The translations under genes were made by a program, and so were the position numbers. The notes beneath the pieces are model-generated. The model did not search any database and was not told where the DNA came from. It worked only from the letters and a program-made list of their open reading frames with translations. A stretch of DNA of 64,000 bases from Candidatus Syntrophosphaera thermopropionivorans (lineage in GTDB: Bacteria > Cloacimonadota > Cloacimonadia > Cloacimonadales > Cloacimonadaceae), in the NCBI RefSeq assembly GCF_004353895.1, contig NZ_SMOG01000005.1, positions 1 to 64,000 on the forward strand, given 5' to 3'. Shown one piece after another: positions 16,239 to 24,579 of the stretch; positions within the stretch are counted from its first letter, which is position 1, and each line of letters opens with the position of its first letter.

Positions 16239-17423
16239 ATGGCAAAAGAGAAATATGTGCGCACTAAGCCGCATGTTAATGTCGGTACAATAGGTCATAT
16301 TGACCATGGAAAAACAACGCTCACTGCAGCGATAACTTTATATCTGAGCAAGAAAGGTAAAGCTCAATTTCGTTCTTTTGATAGTATAGATAATGCACCT
16401 GAAGAAAAAGCCCGTGGTATTACTATCGCTACTTCTCATGTAGAATATGAAACCGAAAAGCGACACTATGCCCATGTGGATTGTCCCGGTCATGCTGATT
16501 ATATCAAAAATATGATTACTGGTGCAGCTCAAATGGACGGAGCAATCCTTGTTGTTAGCGCAGCGGATGGTCCTATGCCGCAAACTCGTGAACATATCTT
16601 GCTTGCTCGTCAGGTTGGCGTTCCAGCAATTGTGGTATTTATGAACAAATGTGATTTAGTTGACGACCCAGAGTTACTTGATTTAGTGGAAATGGAAGTT
16701 CGTGAATTATTAGAAAAATATGAATTTCCGGGAAGTGAAGTACCCGTTATTCGTGGTTCCGCTCTGAAAGCTTTAAATGGCGATCCGGAAGCGGAAAAGG
16801 CTATCCAAGAATTACTTGATGCTCTGGATAACTACATCCCAGAGCCCGTACGTGAAATCGATAAGCCTTTCTTAATGCCAGTTGAAGATGTATTTTCAAT
16901 TCCAGGTCGTGGAACTGTGGCTACCGGTCGTGTAGAGCGTGGTACCATCAGAGTTGGAGATAAAGTTGAGCGTGTAGGTATCAAAGAAACAGTTGAAACC
17001 ACCTGCACAGGCGTGGAAATGTTCCGTAAATTATTGGATGAAGCGCAAGCAGGAGATAACATTGGTGTGCTCTTACGCGGTTTTGCCAAAGATGATGTAG
17101 AACGCGGTATGGTTCTTGCCAAGCCCAAATCTATCACTCCACACACTAAGTTCGTTGGTCAAACTTATATTCTAAAAGAAGAAGAAGGTGGACGTAAGAA
17201 ACCCTTTAGAACAGGATATCGTCCTCAATTTTACTTCCGCACCACCGATGTGACCGGAACTATCACTCTTCCCGAAGGTGTTGAAATGGTTATGCCCGGT
17301 GATAATGTAGAAATAATTGCTGAACTGATAACTCCTATTGCTTTGGAGCAAGGACTACGCTTTGCTATTCGCGAAGGTGGTCGGACTATTGGTAGCGGTG
17401 TTGTCACAAAAATATTAGAATAG
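16239..17423 (+). CDS. tuf: Translation elongation factor Tu
   Basis: EF-Tu delivers aminoacyl-tRNA to the ribosome as a GTP complex. The 394-aa protein shows G1 [10 protein letters not shown], switch regions ([13 protein letters not shown]), G3 DCPGHADY and G4 NKCD, followed by domains II and III. The start follows CAGGAGG. The first histidine-loop residue is Ile (GHIDHGK) where GHVDHGK is common, a conservative change. It is co-transcribed with four upstream tRNAs and followed by rpmG. Confidence 0.98.
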   Translation: MAKEKYVRTKPHVNVGTIGHIDHGKTTLTAAITLYLSKKGKAQFRSFDSIDNAPEEKARGITIATSHVEYETEKRHYAHVDCPGHADYIKNMITGAAQMDGAILVVSAADGPMPQTREHILLARQVGVPAIVVFMNKCDLVDDPELLDLVEMEVRELLEKYEFPGSEVPVIRGSALKALNGDPEAEKAIQELLDALDNYIPEPVREIDKPFLMPVEDVFSIPGRGTVATGRVERGTIRVGDKVERVGIKETVETTCTGVEMFRKLLDEAQAGDNIGVLLRGFAKDDVERGMVLAKPKSITPHTKFVGQTYILKEEEGGRKKPFRTGYRPQFYFRTTDVTGTITLPEGVEMVMPGDNVEIIAELITPIALEQGLRFAIREGGRTIGSGVVTKILE

Positions 17424-17439
17424 AGATAGAAGCGGAGAG

Positions 17440-17586
17440 ATGAGAGATATAATTATTCTTGCTTGCGAAGAATGTAAGAACCGTAACTACACTACTACAC
17501 GGAATAAACGTAAGCATCCGGATAGATTAGCAATAAAGAAATACTGTCCCACTTGCCGGAAACATACCCTACACAAACAACGCTAA
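17440..17586 (+). CDS. rpmG: 50S ribosomal protein L33
   Basis: A 48-aa gene too short for ordinary ORF lists, starting at ATG behind GCGGAGAG. The sequence opens [21 protein letters not shown] and ends [13 protein letters not shown]. The two CxxC pairs mark the zinc-binding form of L33. Its position between tuf and tRNA-Trp/secE/nusG is the usual bacterial order, which supports the call. Confidence 0.95.
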   Translation: MRDIIILACEECKNRNYTTTRNKRKHPDRLAIKKYCPTCRKHTLHKQR

Positions 17587-17605
17587 TAATTGTATAATAT
17601 GTTGC

Positions 17606-17681
17606 AGGACAGTAGTTCAACTGGTAGAGCACCGGTCTCCAAAACCGGGGGTTGCGGGTTCGATTCCTGCCTGTCCTGCCA
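17606..17681 (+). tRNA. tRNA-Trp (CCA)
   Basis: The acceptor is AGGACAG/CTGTCCT and the anticodon stem CCGGT/ACCGG with loop CTCCAAA (anticodon CCA), with encoded CCA. It sits between rpmG and secE, as in many bacteria. Confidence 0.95.
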
Positions 17682-17716
17682 CAATTTAAAATTGAAAAAT
17701 AAATACTGGTGAAAAA

Positions 17717-17908
17717 ATGAAAATAAATTTTGGCAAAGTTGGCCATTTTTTCAAAGATGTAGCGAACGAATTAAAGGCTGTGTCCTTTCCGACCAAAGAA
17801 GATATTAAGGAAGGCACTATAGTTGTAATCGTAGTTTCTATGATTGTAGCTATCTTTTTAAGTTTAGTAGACTTTGTTTTCGGTCGCTTGATGACGCTTA
17901 TCTTTTAG
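17717..17908 (+). CDS. secE: Preprotein translocase subunit SecE
   Basis: The 63-aa SecE has the short single-helix form: an amphipathic N-terminal helix (FFKDVANELKAVSFPTKEDIKEGT) carrying the conserved surface-helix pattern, then one membrane segment (IVVIVVSMIVAIFLSLVDFVF). It stabilises SecY in the translocon. It lies 13 bp ahead of nusG in the conserved secE-nusG-rplK order. Confidence 0.95.
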   Translation: MKINFGKVGHFFKDVANELKAVSFPTKEDIKEGTIVVIVVSMIVAIFLSLVDFVFGRLMTLIF

Positions 17909-17921
17909 GGGGAATCTTATC

Positions 17922-18464
17922 GTGGCAATGCAATGGTATGTGATTCATACCTATTCTTCATACGAGAATAAGGTTAAACAAGCGATTGAAAAAGGTTTGG
18001 AGGGAACAAAGCTCCGAGAATATGTGGGGCAAATTTTAGTACCAGTACGAAAATCCTATATCATCCGTGATGGAAAAAAGATAGAACGAGAAAAAAAACT
18101 ATTTACCAGTTATGTGATAATAGAAGCGGATCTCACACCTGAGTTACGCACCTATATTTTAAACATTCCAGGAGTTACCAAATTTCTCGGACAAAGCAAA
18201 ACTCATAAAGACCCTATTCCATTAGATGAAGAAGAAATTAATAGATTATTGGGAATATCGGATAGAGAAAAAGAACCAGGAAAGATTTTCAATTTTATGC
18301 CCGGAGATATGGTAAGGATTAACAGTGGACCTTTCACTGATTTTGAAGGGGTAGTCCAAAAAGTTGCCGATGACGGTACTAAGGCAGTGATAGAGGTAAC
18401 TGTTTTTGGACGTAAAACTCCCGTAGAACTAAATTCTGAGCAAATAGAAATAGTAAAGAAATAA
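17922..18464 (+). CDS. nusG: Transcription termination/antitermination factor NusG
   Basis: The 180-aa protein begins MAMQWYVIHTYSSYENKVKQ (NGN domain, RNA polymerase clamp contact). It ends with a KOW domain, FMPGDMVRINSGPFTDFEGVV, that contacts S10 or Rho. The alternative start two codons earlier is GTG; the frame from 17922 is accepted. It lies between secE and rplK. Confidence 0.96.
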   Translation: MAMQWYVIHTYSSYENKVKQAIEKGLEGTKLREYVGQILVPVRKSYIIRDGKKIEREKKLFTSYVIIEADLTPELRTYILNIPGVTKFLGQSKTHKDPIPLDEEEINRLLGISDREKEPGKIFNFMPGDMVRINSGPFTDFEGVVQKVADDGTKAVIEVTVFGRKTPVELNSEQIEIVKK

Positions 18465-18479
18465 GCGACGAGGAATATA

Positions 18480-18911
18480 ATGGCAAAACCAAAAGATGTA
18501 ATGGCTATTGTAAAACTTCAACTTCCCGCTGGAAAAGCTACTCCAGCTCCACCTGTTGGACCAGCATTAGGTCAGGTGGGAGTAAATATTCCAGAATTTT
18601 GCCGTCAATTTAATGAAAAGACAGCTGATCAACCAGGAATGGTTTTCCCGGTTGTTATTTATGTAGCAAAAAATAAATCTTTTACTTTTGAAATAAAAAC
18701 TCCACCTGCTTCCGTATTAATTAAAAAAGAAGCAGGCTTAGCAAAAGGTTCTGCTACACCTAATAAGGTAAAAGTTGGAAAAATAAGCAATGAACAATTG
18801 CGGTCCATTGCTCAATTAAAGATGCAAGATATGAATTGTAATACCCTTGAATCTGCTATGAGTATGATCGCTGGTACTGCAAGGAGTATGGGTGTGGTCA
18901 TTGAAGACTAA
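18480..18911 (+). CDS. rplK: 50S ribosomal protein L11
   Basis: The 143-aa L11 has the N-terminal domain ([23 protein letters not shown], the thiostrepton/RF-loop proline-rich region) and the C-terminal rRNA-binding domain ([18 protein letters not shown]). It is part of the GTPase-associated centre. It lies 15 bp after nusG and 42 bp before rplA. Confidence 0.97.
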   Translation: MAKPKDVMAIVKLQLPAGKATPAPPVGPALGQVGVNIPEFCRQFNEKTADQPGMVFPVVIYVAKNKSFTFEIKTPPASVLIKKEAGLAKGSATPNKVKVGKISNEQLRSIAQLKMQDMNCNTLESAMSMIAGTARSMGVVIED

Positions 18912-18953
18912 TGAACCCGCCTATGCAGGAGATAATATTCATAAGGAGAATCA

Positions 18954-19658
18954 ATGAAACATAGTAAACGGTATAAGGCTGCCTATGCACAATACGACCG
19001 CCGCAAACGTTATGAACTTGATGAAGCTATAAACATCCTCAAATCTCTTCCCTCTCCGAAATTTGATGAGACCGTTGAGCTTCATTTCAATCTTGGCGTT
19101 GATCCCCGTAAAGCAGATCAGCAGATTCGGAATTCTATCGTTCTACCACATGGAACTGGTAAGAATCCACGTGTGCTTGTCTTTGCCGAAGGCGAAAAAG
19201 CGGAAGAAGCAAAAAAGGCAGGAGCCGATTATGTTGGTTCGGATGATTTGATAGAAAAAATTATGAATGGATGGTTTGACTTTGATATCGTAATCACCAC
19301 ACCAACAATGATGGGACGCATAGGCAAATTGGGCAGGGTTTTAGGACCAAGAGGTCTTATGCCTAATCCCAAGGTTGGCACTGTAACCATGGACATTGCA
19401 AAAGCAGTGCAAGAAGCTAAAAGCGGCAAAATTACCTACAGAGTAGACAAATTCGGCAATTTACATATTATTGCTGGAAAATTGAGTTTTACTCCTGAAC
19501 AACTTAAAGAAAACATTAAAACTATTATTGCCGCTGTATTAAAAGACCGTCCTACATCACTGAAGGGCGTCTATATTAAGAGCATCACTCTCTGCACTAC
19601 AATGGGTCCTGGTATTAAACTAAATGTCGCAAGCGCTGTTCAAGAAGCGAGAAGCTGA
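18954..19658 (+). CDS. rplA: 50S ribosomal protein L1
   Basis: The 234-aa L1 stalk protein has the signatures [20 protein letters not shown] and [20 protein letters not shown]-type motif (here [15 protein letters not shown]). In many bacteria L1 represses its own operon by binding mRNA. The start follows AAGGAG. Confidence 0.97.
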   Translation: [234 protein letters not shown]

Positions 19659-19668
19659 AGGAGCTAAA

Positions 19669-20199
19669 ATGATTCAACACAAAAAACAAAACACAGTAGA
19701 AAATTTAAAAGAAAGATTAGCAGGCGCTAAAGCGATTATACTGGTAGATTACAAGGGAATCAATGTGGAACAGGTAAATAAGCTACGTAATCTGTTTAGA
19801 GAAGCGCAAGTGGATTATCTGGTCCAGAAAAATACACTGATTAAGATAGCACTGAATGAGCTGGGTATAAATGACCTGGATGTTTATCTTCAAGGTCCCA
19901 CTGCAGTGGCTATCAGTAAAAATGATGAGGTCGCTCCCGCCAAGGTCCTTGTCAAATTTGTCAAAGATGTGATGGAAGAAGCAGACTTCCCAAAATTTAA
20001 AGGTGGATTGATTTCAGGGAAAGTTATGAATCAATCCGAGCTTCAAGAAATTGCCCAATTGCCTTCACGAGAAGAATTGCTGGCAAGATTAATGGGAAGT
20101 ATGAAAGCTCCACTCAGCAACTTTGTAAATGTTTCGCAAGGCATCATTCGCAAATTTGTCTATGCCGTTGATGCTTTAGCAAAACAAAAGGCGAGCTAA
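19669..20199 (+). CDS. rplJ: 50S ribosomal protein L10
   Basis: L10 anchors the L7/L12 stalk. I chose the ATG at 19669, giving 176 aa (MIQHKKQNTVENLKERLAGA), because AAGGAG precedes it directly after the rplA stop; the longer open frame starts inside rplA. The LVDYKGINVEQVNKLR segment and the C-terminal helix that binds L12 (LSNFVNVSQGIIRKFVYAVDALAKQK) are present. The rplA-rplJ gap is only 10 bp, so there is no long rplJ leader of the E. coli type. Confidence 0.96.
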   Translation: MIQHKKQNTVENLKERLAGAKAIILVDYKGINVEQVNKLRNLFREAQVDYLVQKNTLIKIALNELGINDLDVYLQGPTAVAISKNDEVAPAKVLVKFVKDVMEEADFPKFKGGLISGKVMNQSELQEIAQLPSREELLARLMGSMKAPLSNFVNVSQGIIRKFVYAVDALAKQKAS

Positions 20200-20223
20200 A
20201 TAAAAATCATCCCTGGAGGAAAA

Positions 20224-20601
20224 ATGTCCGATAAAACAAACCAAGTTATTGATCTGATTTCCGAGATGACCGTGCTTGAACTCTCTGAACTTGTCAAAGA
20301 AATGGAAGAAAGATTTGGAGTATCTGCCGCTGCTCCAATGACTGTTGCAGCTGCCCCTGCTGCTGGAACAACTGAAACTCAGGAAGAAAAAACTGAATTT
20401 GATGTGGTTCTGAACAGTGCAGGTGAAAAGAAAATCAATGTTATCAAGGTAGTTCGTGAGATTACAAAGCTGGGGCTAAAGGAAGCAAAAGACCTGGTAG
20501 ATGGAGCTCCTAAAGTAGTCGCAGAGAAAATCAGTAAAGAAGAAGCTGAATCTATCAAAAAGAAGTTAGAAGAAGTCGGTGCCTCTGTCGAAATCAAATA
20601 G
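20224..20601 (+). CDS. rplL: 50S ribosomal protein L7/L12
   Basis: The 125-aa protein has the N-terminal dimerisation domain ([20 protein letters not shown]), an Ala-rich hinge ([14 protein letters not shown]) and the C-terminal factor-binding domain ([21 protein letters not shown]). It has a strong GGAGG start signal and is followed by a hairpin before rpoB. Confidence 0.97.
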   Translation: MSDKTNQVIDLISEMTVLELSELVKEMEERFGVSAAAPMTVAAAPAAGTTETQEEKTEFDVVLNSAGEKKINVIKVVREITKLGLKEAKDLVDGAPKVVAEKISKEEAESIKKKLEEVGASVEIK

Positions 20602-20626
20602 AGTAGTGGCGCAATATCTTGTTAAT

Positions 20627-20660
20627 GTCCAAAAAAAGTCCTACGGGACTTTTTTTGGAC
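20627..20660 (+). terminator. UACG-tetraloop hairpin between rplL and rpoB
   Basis: GTCCAAAAAAAGTCC (20627-20641), loop TACG, then GGACTTTTTTTGGAC (20646-20660) form a perfect 15-bp stem capped by a C(UACG)G tetraloop, with a T7 run inside the 3' arm. It can act as an intrinsic terminator or attenuator that lowers rpoBC relative to ribosomal genes. Confidence 0.8.
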
Positions 20661-20788
20661 CAATTGTGCTTATTACTCTCCCCTTTCGTATATTATCTTG
20701 TGAACTTAGGGCAAATTCACGGGCATTTTATTGAGGTCATAAGCAATAATTAATATACTATGTTTAACAATCAAAAAGGAGTGAGCTT

Positions 20789-23700
20789 TTGAGAAAGATC
20801 AAGAGTTATTCCAGAATTTCCGAAAGATTTGCCGAATTGGGAATCTCGGAAGTTGAAATACCAAATCTACTTGCTATGCAAGTGGATTCTTTCAATGACT
20901 TCTTGCAAAAGGATGTCCATCCAAAAAGAAGAGAAAAACGAGGTTTGCAGGAAGTTTTTGAGTCTGTCTTTCCTATTGAAGATAACAAGGGTAATTTCTT
21001 GCTTGAATTTGAAGAATATAATGTGTTGCAAGAGAAATACTCTATTGATGAATGTCGGGAAAGAAATTTAACCTATCAGGCTCCACTAAAGGCTAAGTTG
21101 AGACTTAGCATTTATGAACAAAAAGAAGGTACACGCGAACATAGAGATACTATAGAACAGGATGTTTTCTTAGGAGAAATACCTTTAATCACTGAACAGG
21201 GTACCTTTATCATTAATGGTGCAGAAAGAGTGGTTATCTCGCAGTTACAACGTTCCCCAGGAGTCTACTTCTCTGAAGAAAAACATCCAAGCGGTAAAAC
21301 TCTTTATGCTGCTAAAGTTATTCCATATACCGGTTCCTGGTTAGATTTTGATATTGATATCCATGATGTTATGTTCGTGCATATTGATAAAAGAAGAAAA
21401 TTACCAGTAACTACTCTGCTTCGTGCCATCGGAATATCTACTAATGAAGAATTGAGAAGAGCATTCTACGAAACAAAGACCTTGAAGTTAAAAGAGGCTA
21501 AGGGCTGTTATCTCTTTAAAGATATTATAGTTGAAGGAAGTAAAGAACCGGTTGCTTTTGCTAATGAACAGATAACAGATACTTTAATAAAACAGCTGGA
21601 ACAGTTTAAAATTAAAACCGTAGAAGTAATAGATCCGGATTATGAAATAGCACGTAAAGTCCTGGAAAATACTATTGCTAAGGACCCTACGAATAATCAG
21701 GAAGAAGCTCTTAAGAAGATTTATACCCTAATGAGACCAGGTGAAGAAGCACCCTTAGAGGCAGCAAAAAATCTGGTGGAGAGAATGTTCTTCAATGAGA
21801 AACGCTATAATCTTGCTGAAGTGGGTCGGTATAAGATAAATGAACGCTTAGGAATTAATGTAGACCCCAAGTGTTTAACTCTCACAGTAGAAGATTTTGT
21901 CCATATCTTCAAAACTCTGGTAAATATCTACAATGATAAAGATGATATTGATGACATAGATGACCTCTCTAATCGTAGAGTGCGAACTGTTGGTGAGTTA
22001 TTACAAGACCAATATAAAATCGGTCTATCTAATGTAGCTCGTATTATCCAGGAAAGAATGTCTATCTCTAATATTGATGAAGTAACTATCCATGACCTGG
22101 TTAATAGTAATGCACTGGTTGCTGCAGTACAATCATTTTTCCTAACCGGTCAATTATCTCAATTTATGGAACAAACTAATCCTCTTGCCGCTCTCAGACA
22201 CAAAAGAGCCTTATCAGCTTTAGGACCAGGCGGATTAACTCGTGAACGGGCAGGGTTTGAAGTACGAGATGTGCATCCTTCTCACTATGGAAGAGTATGT
22301 CCTATTGAGACTCCTGAAGGACCTAATATTGGATTGATTGTTTCACCAACTATCTATTCCAGGATTAATCGGTTCGGTTTCATAGAAACCCCCTATAGAA
22401 AGGTGGTAGATGGATATGTTACCGATGAATATGAATATTTGGATGCTTCGCAAGAAGCAAAATATATTATTGCTCAATGTAATGTGAATCTTGATGAAAA
22501 GAGACATATTACAGACGAATCTGTGTTCGCTCGTTATAAAGGCGATTTTATCTCTGTTGACCCTAAAAATGTTCAGTTTATGGATGTTTCACCTCAACAG
22601 ATGGTATCTGTTTCCGCTGCTCTTATTCCTTTCTTGGAACATGATGATGCTAATCGTGCTTTAATGGGCTCAAACATGCAACGGCAAGCAGTGCCTTTGA
22701 TAAATCCTGTAGCACCAATTGTTGGAACGGGGATGGAAAAAATCGCTACTATGGATACTTCCAACATTGCTGTGGCACCTTATGATGGATTGGTCACTAA
22801 TGTAACTTCTTCATATATTGAAATAAAACCCCTCCACGAAGAAGATGAAGCTCTATATCTGGGATTGGGTAATAGAATTGAATTAAAGAAGTTTGTGCGA
22901 ACTAATCAGGATACCTGCAATAATCAAAGACCTATTGTTCGCATTGGAGATACAGTCCGTAAGGGACAACCCATCTCTGATGGTGCTTGCGTGGAAGATA
23001 ATCGTTTAGCACTGGGCACTAATATGATGGTAGCTTTTCTGCCTTGGTACGGTTATAACTATGAGGATGCTATCATCCTGAGTGAAAAAGTTGCTCGTGA
23101 TGACATTCTTACTTCTATTTACATTGAAGAAATGGAAGTCTTGGTGCGTAATGTGAAAAATGGTAAAGAAGAATTAGCTTATGATATTCCCAATGTTCCT
23201 GCTTATGCTTTGCGTAATCTGGATAAAACAGGAATTATCCGTGTGGGCTCAGTGATTCATGCAGGTGATATTATAGTTGGCAAAATAACACCCAAGAGTG
23301 TGGAAATAGAGCCATCTCCAGAAGAAAACCTGATGCGTGCTCTTTTTGGAGATAGAGCAGGAGATTTCACCAATAGCTCCTTAAAAGCTAAACCGGGTAT
23401 GGAAGGTGTGGTGATTGATGTTAAAGTCTTCTCTCGTTTAGAAGAAGGCATTGAAGAGGAAGAAGACCAGGAAGAGAAGAAAGCCAAACTTAGAAATGAC
23501 CTCAACCTGCGCAGACAAAAGATTGAAGAATTCAAAAAAGAAAAACTCTCCGCTGCATTGTTAGGTGAGGTTGCACATACTATCTGGGACGAAAAAACCA
23601 ATGTCTATTTCATTGCACCGGGAAAAAAGATAACAAAAAGTGATCTTGCTCGTATTAATTTCAAGAAGTTGGATTTGGATGCGCAGCTCGTGGAAGACCC

Positions 23701-24577
23701 GGAAAAAAATGAGAAAATATACCAAGACATCATCTTGAAAATAAAACAATCAATGGAACAGAGTGAGAACATTTATCGCAAATCCTTAGAAAGGCTTAAA
23801 CATGGTGATGAACTTCAATATGGAGTTCGCAAAATGGTTAAAGTCTATGTGGCAAAAAAGCGCAAAATTGAGGTAGGCGATAAAATGGCTGGACGGCATG
23901 GTAATAAAGGTGTTATCTCTATTATTGCACCCATTGAAGATATGCCCTTCTTAGAAGATGGAACTCCTGTTGATATTATCTTGAATCCTTTAGGTGTCCC
24001 TTCGCGTATGAATATTGGACAAATTATGGAAACCCACCTTGGTATGGCGGTTAAAACCTTAGGATACGAGATTGAAACCCCTATCTTTGACGGAGCAACT
24101 GTCCAGGATATTGAAGCTGCTTTACAAGAAGCTGGACTTCCAACCGATGGTAAACAGAGGTTATATGATGGTAAGACTGGAGAACCATATAAAGAACGAG
24201 TGACAGTTGGTATTATCTATATGATGAAATTGAATCATCTGGTAGCTGATAAGATGCATGCTCGTTCAACTGGTCCCTATTCTTTGATAACACAACAGCC
24301 TCTGGGAGGAAAAGCGCAACATGGCGGTCAACGATTGGGAGAAATGGAAGTATGGGCTCTGGAAGCTTATGGTGCTGCGCATAATCTGGAAGAAATGCTA
24401 ACCATTAAATCCGATGATGTGGATGGCAGAAATGAAGCTTTTAAAGCTATAACCAGGGGAGAAAATCCCCCTCCTTCGGGTGTCCCAGAATCTTTTAATG
24501 TGCTCGTGAGTGAACTTAAATCCCTCGGATTTGATATTGAGTTCCTCAAAGAACACGAATTGAATGAGGAGAAGTAA
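20789..24577 (+). CDS. rpoB: RNA polymerase beta subunit
   Basis: The 1262-aa catalytic core subunit starts at TTG behind AAAAGGAG. Fork-loop and Rif segments are clear, as are the KRKIEVGDKMAGRHGNKGVIS active-site region and the C-terminal GGKAQHGGQRLGEMEVWALEAYGA. Within the rifampicin cluster, E. coli D516, N518, S522 and R529 correspond to Glu461, Thr463, Ala467 and Ala474, while H526 and S531 are kept (His471, Ser476). It lies 2 bp before rpoC. Confidence 0.98.
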   Translation: MRKIKSYSRISERFAELGISEVEIPNLLAMQVDSFNDFLQKDVHPKRREKRGLQEVFESVFPIEDNKGNFLLEFEEYNVLQEKYSIDECRERNLTYQAPLKAKLRLSIYEQKEGTREHRDTIEQDVFLGEIPLITEQGTFIINGAERVVISQLQRSPGVYFSEEKHPSGKTLYAAKVIPYTGSWLDFDIDIHDVMFVHIDKRRKLPVTTLLRAIGISTNEELRRAFYETKTLKLKEAKGCYLFKDIIVEGSKEPVAFANEQITDTLIKQLEQFKIKTVEVIDPDYEIARKVLENTIAKDPTNNQEEALKKIYTLMRPGEEAPLEAAKNLVERMFFNEKRYNLAEVGRYKINERLGINVDPKCLTLTVEDFVHIFKTLVNIYNDKDDIDDIDDLSNRRVRTVGELLQDQYKIGLSNVARIIQERMSISNIDEVTIHDLVNSNALVAAVQSFFLTGQLSQFMEQTNPLAALRHKRALSALGPGGLTRERAGFEVRDVHPSHYGRVCPIETPEGPNIGLIVSPTIYSRINRFGFIETPYRKVVDGYVTDEYEYLDASQEAKYIIAQCNVNLDEKRHITDESVFARYKGDFISVDPKNVQFMDVSPQQMVSVSAALIPFLEHDDANRALMGSNMQRQAVPLINPVAPIVGTGMEKIATMDTSNIAVAPYDGLVTNVTSSYIEIKPLHEEDEALYLGLGNRIELKKFVRTNQDTCNNQRPIVRIGDTVRKGQPISDGACVEDNRLALGTNMMVAFLPWYGYNYEDAIILSEKVARDDILTSIYIEEMEVLVRNVKNGKEELAYDIPNVPAYALRNLDKTGIIRVGSVIHAGDIIVGKITPKSVEIEPSPEENLMRALFGDRAGDFTNSSLKAKPGMEGVVIDVKVFSRLEEGIEEEEDQEEKKAKLRNDLNLRRQKIEEFKKEKLSAALLGEVAHTIWDEKTNVYFIAPGKKITKSDLARINFKKLDLDAQLVEDPEKNEKIYQDIILKIKQSMEQSENIYRKSLERLKHGDELQYGVRKMVKVYVAKKRKIEVGDKMAGRHGNKGVISIIAPIEDMPFLEDGTPVDIILNPLGVPSRMNIGQIMETHLGMAVKTLGYEIETPIFDGATVQDIEAALQEAGLPTDGKQRLYDGKTGEPYKERVTVGIIYMMKLNHLVADKMHARSTGPYSLITQQPLGGKAQHGGQRLGEMEVWALEAYGAAHNLEEMLTIKSDDVDGRNEAFKAITRGENPPPSGVPESFNVLVSELKSLGFDIEFLKEHELNEEK

Positions 24578-24579
24578 AA

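Noticed and set aside
16338-17146. Antisense open frames across tuf
   Set aside because: They are shadows of the strongly biased codon use of tuf; no ribosome-binding site or protein family pattern.
17495-17746. Antisense frame across rpmG and tRNA-Trp
   Set aside because: It overlaps a tRNA and L33 on the other strand and has the RNRTRNPRFWRP pattern typical of translated tRNA sequence.
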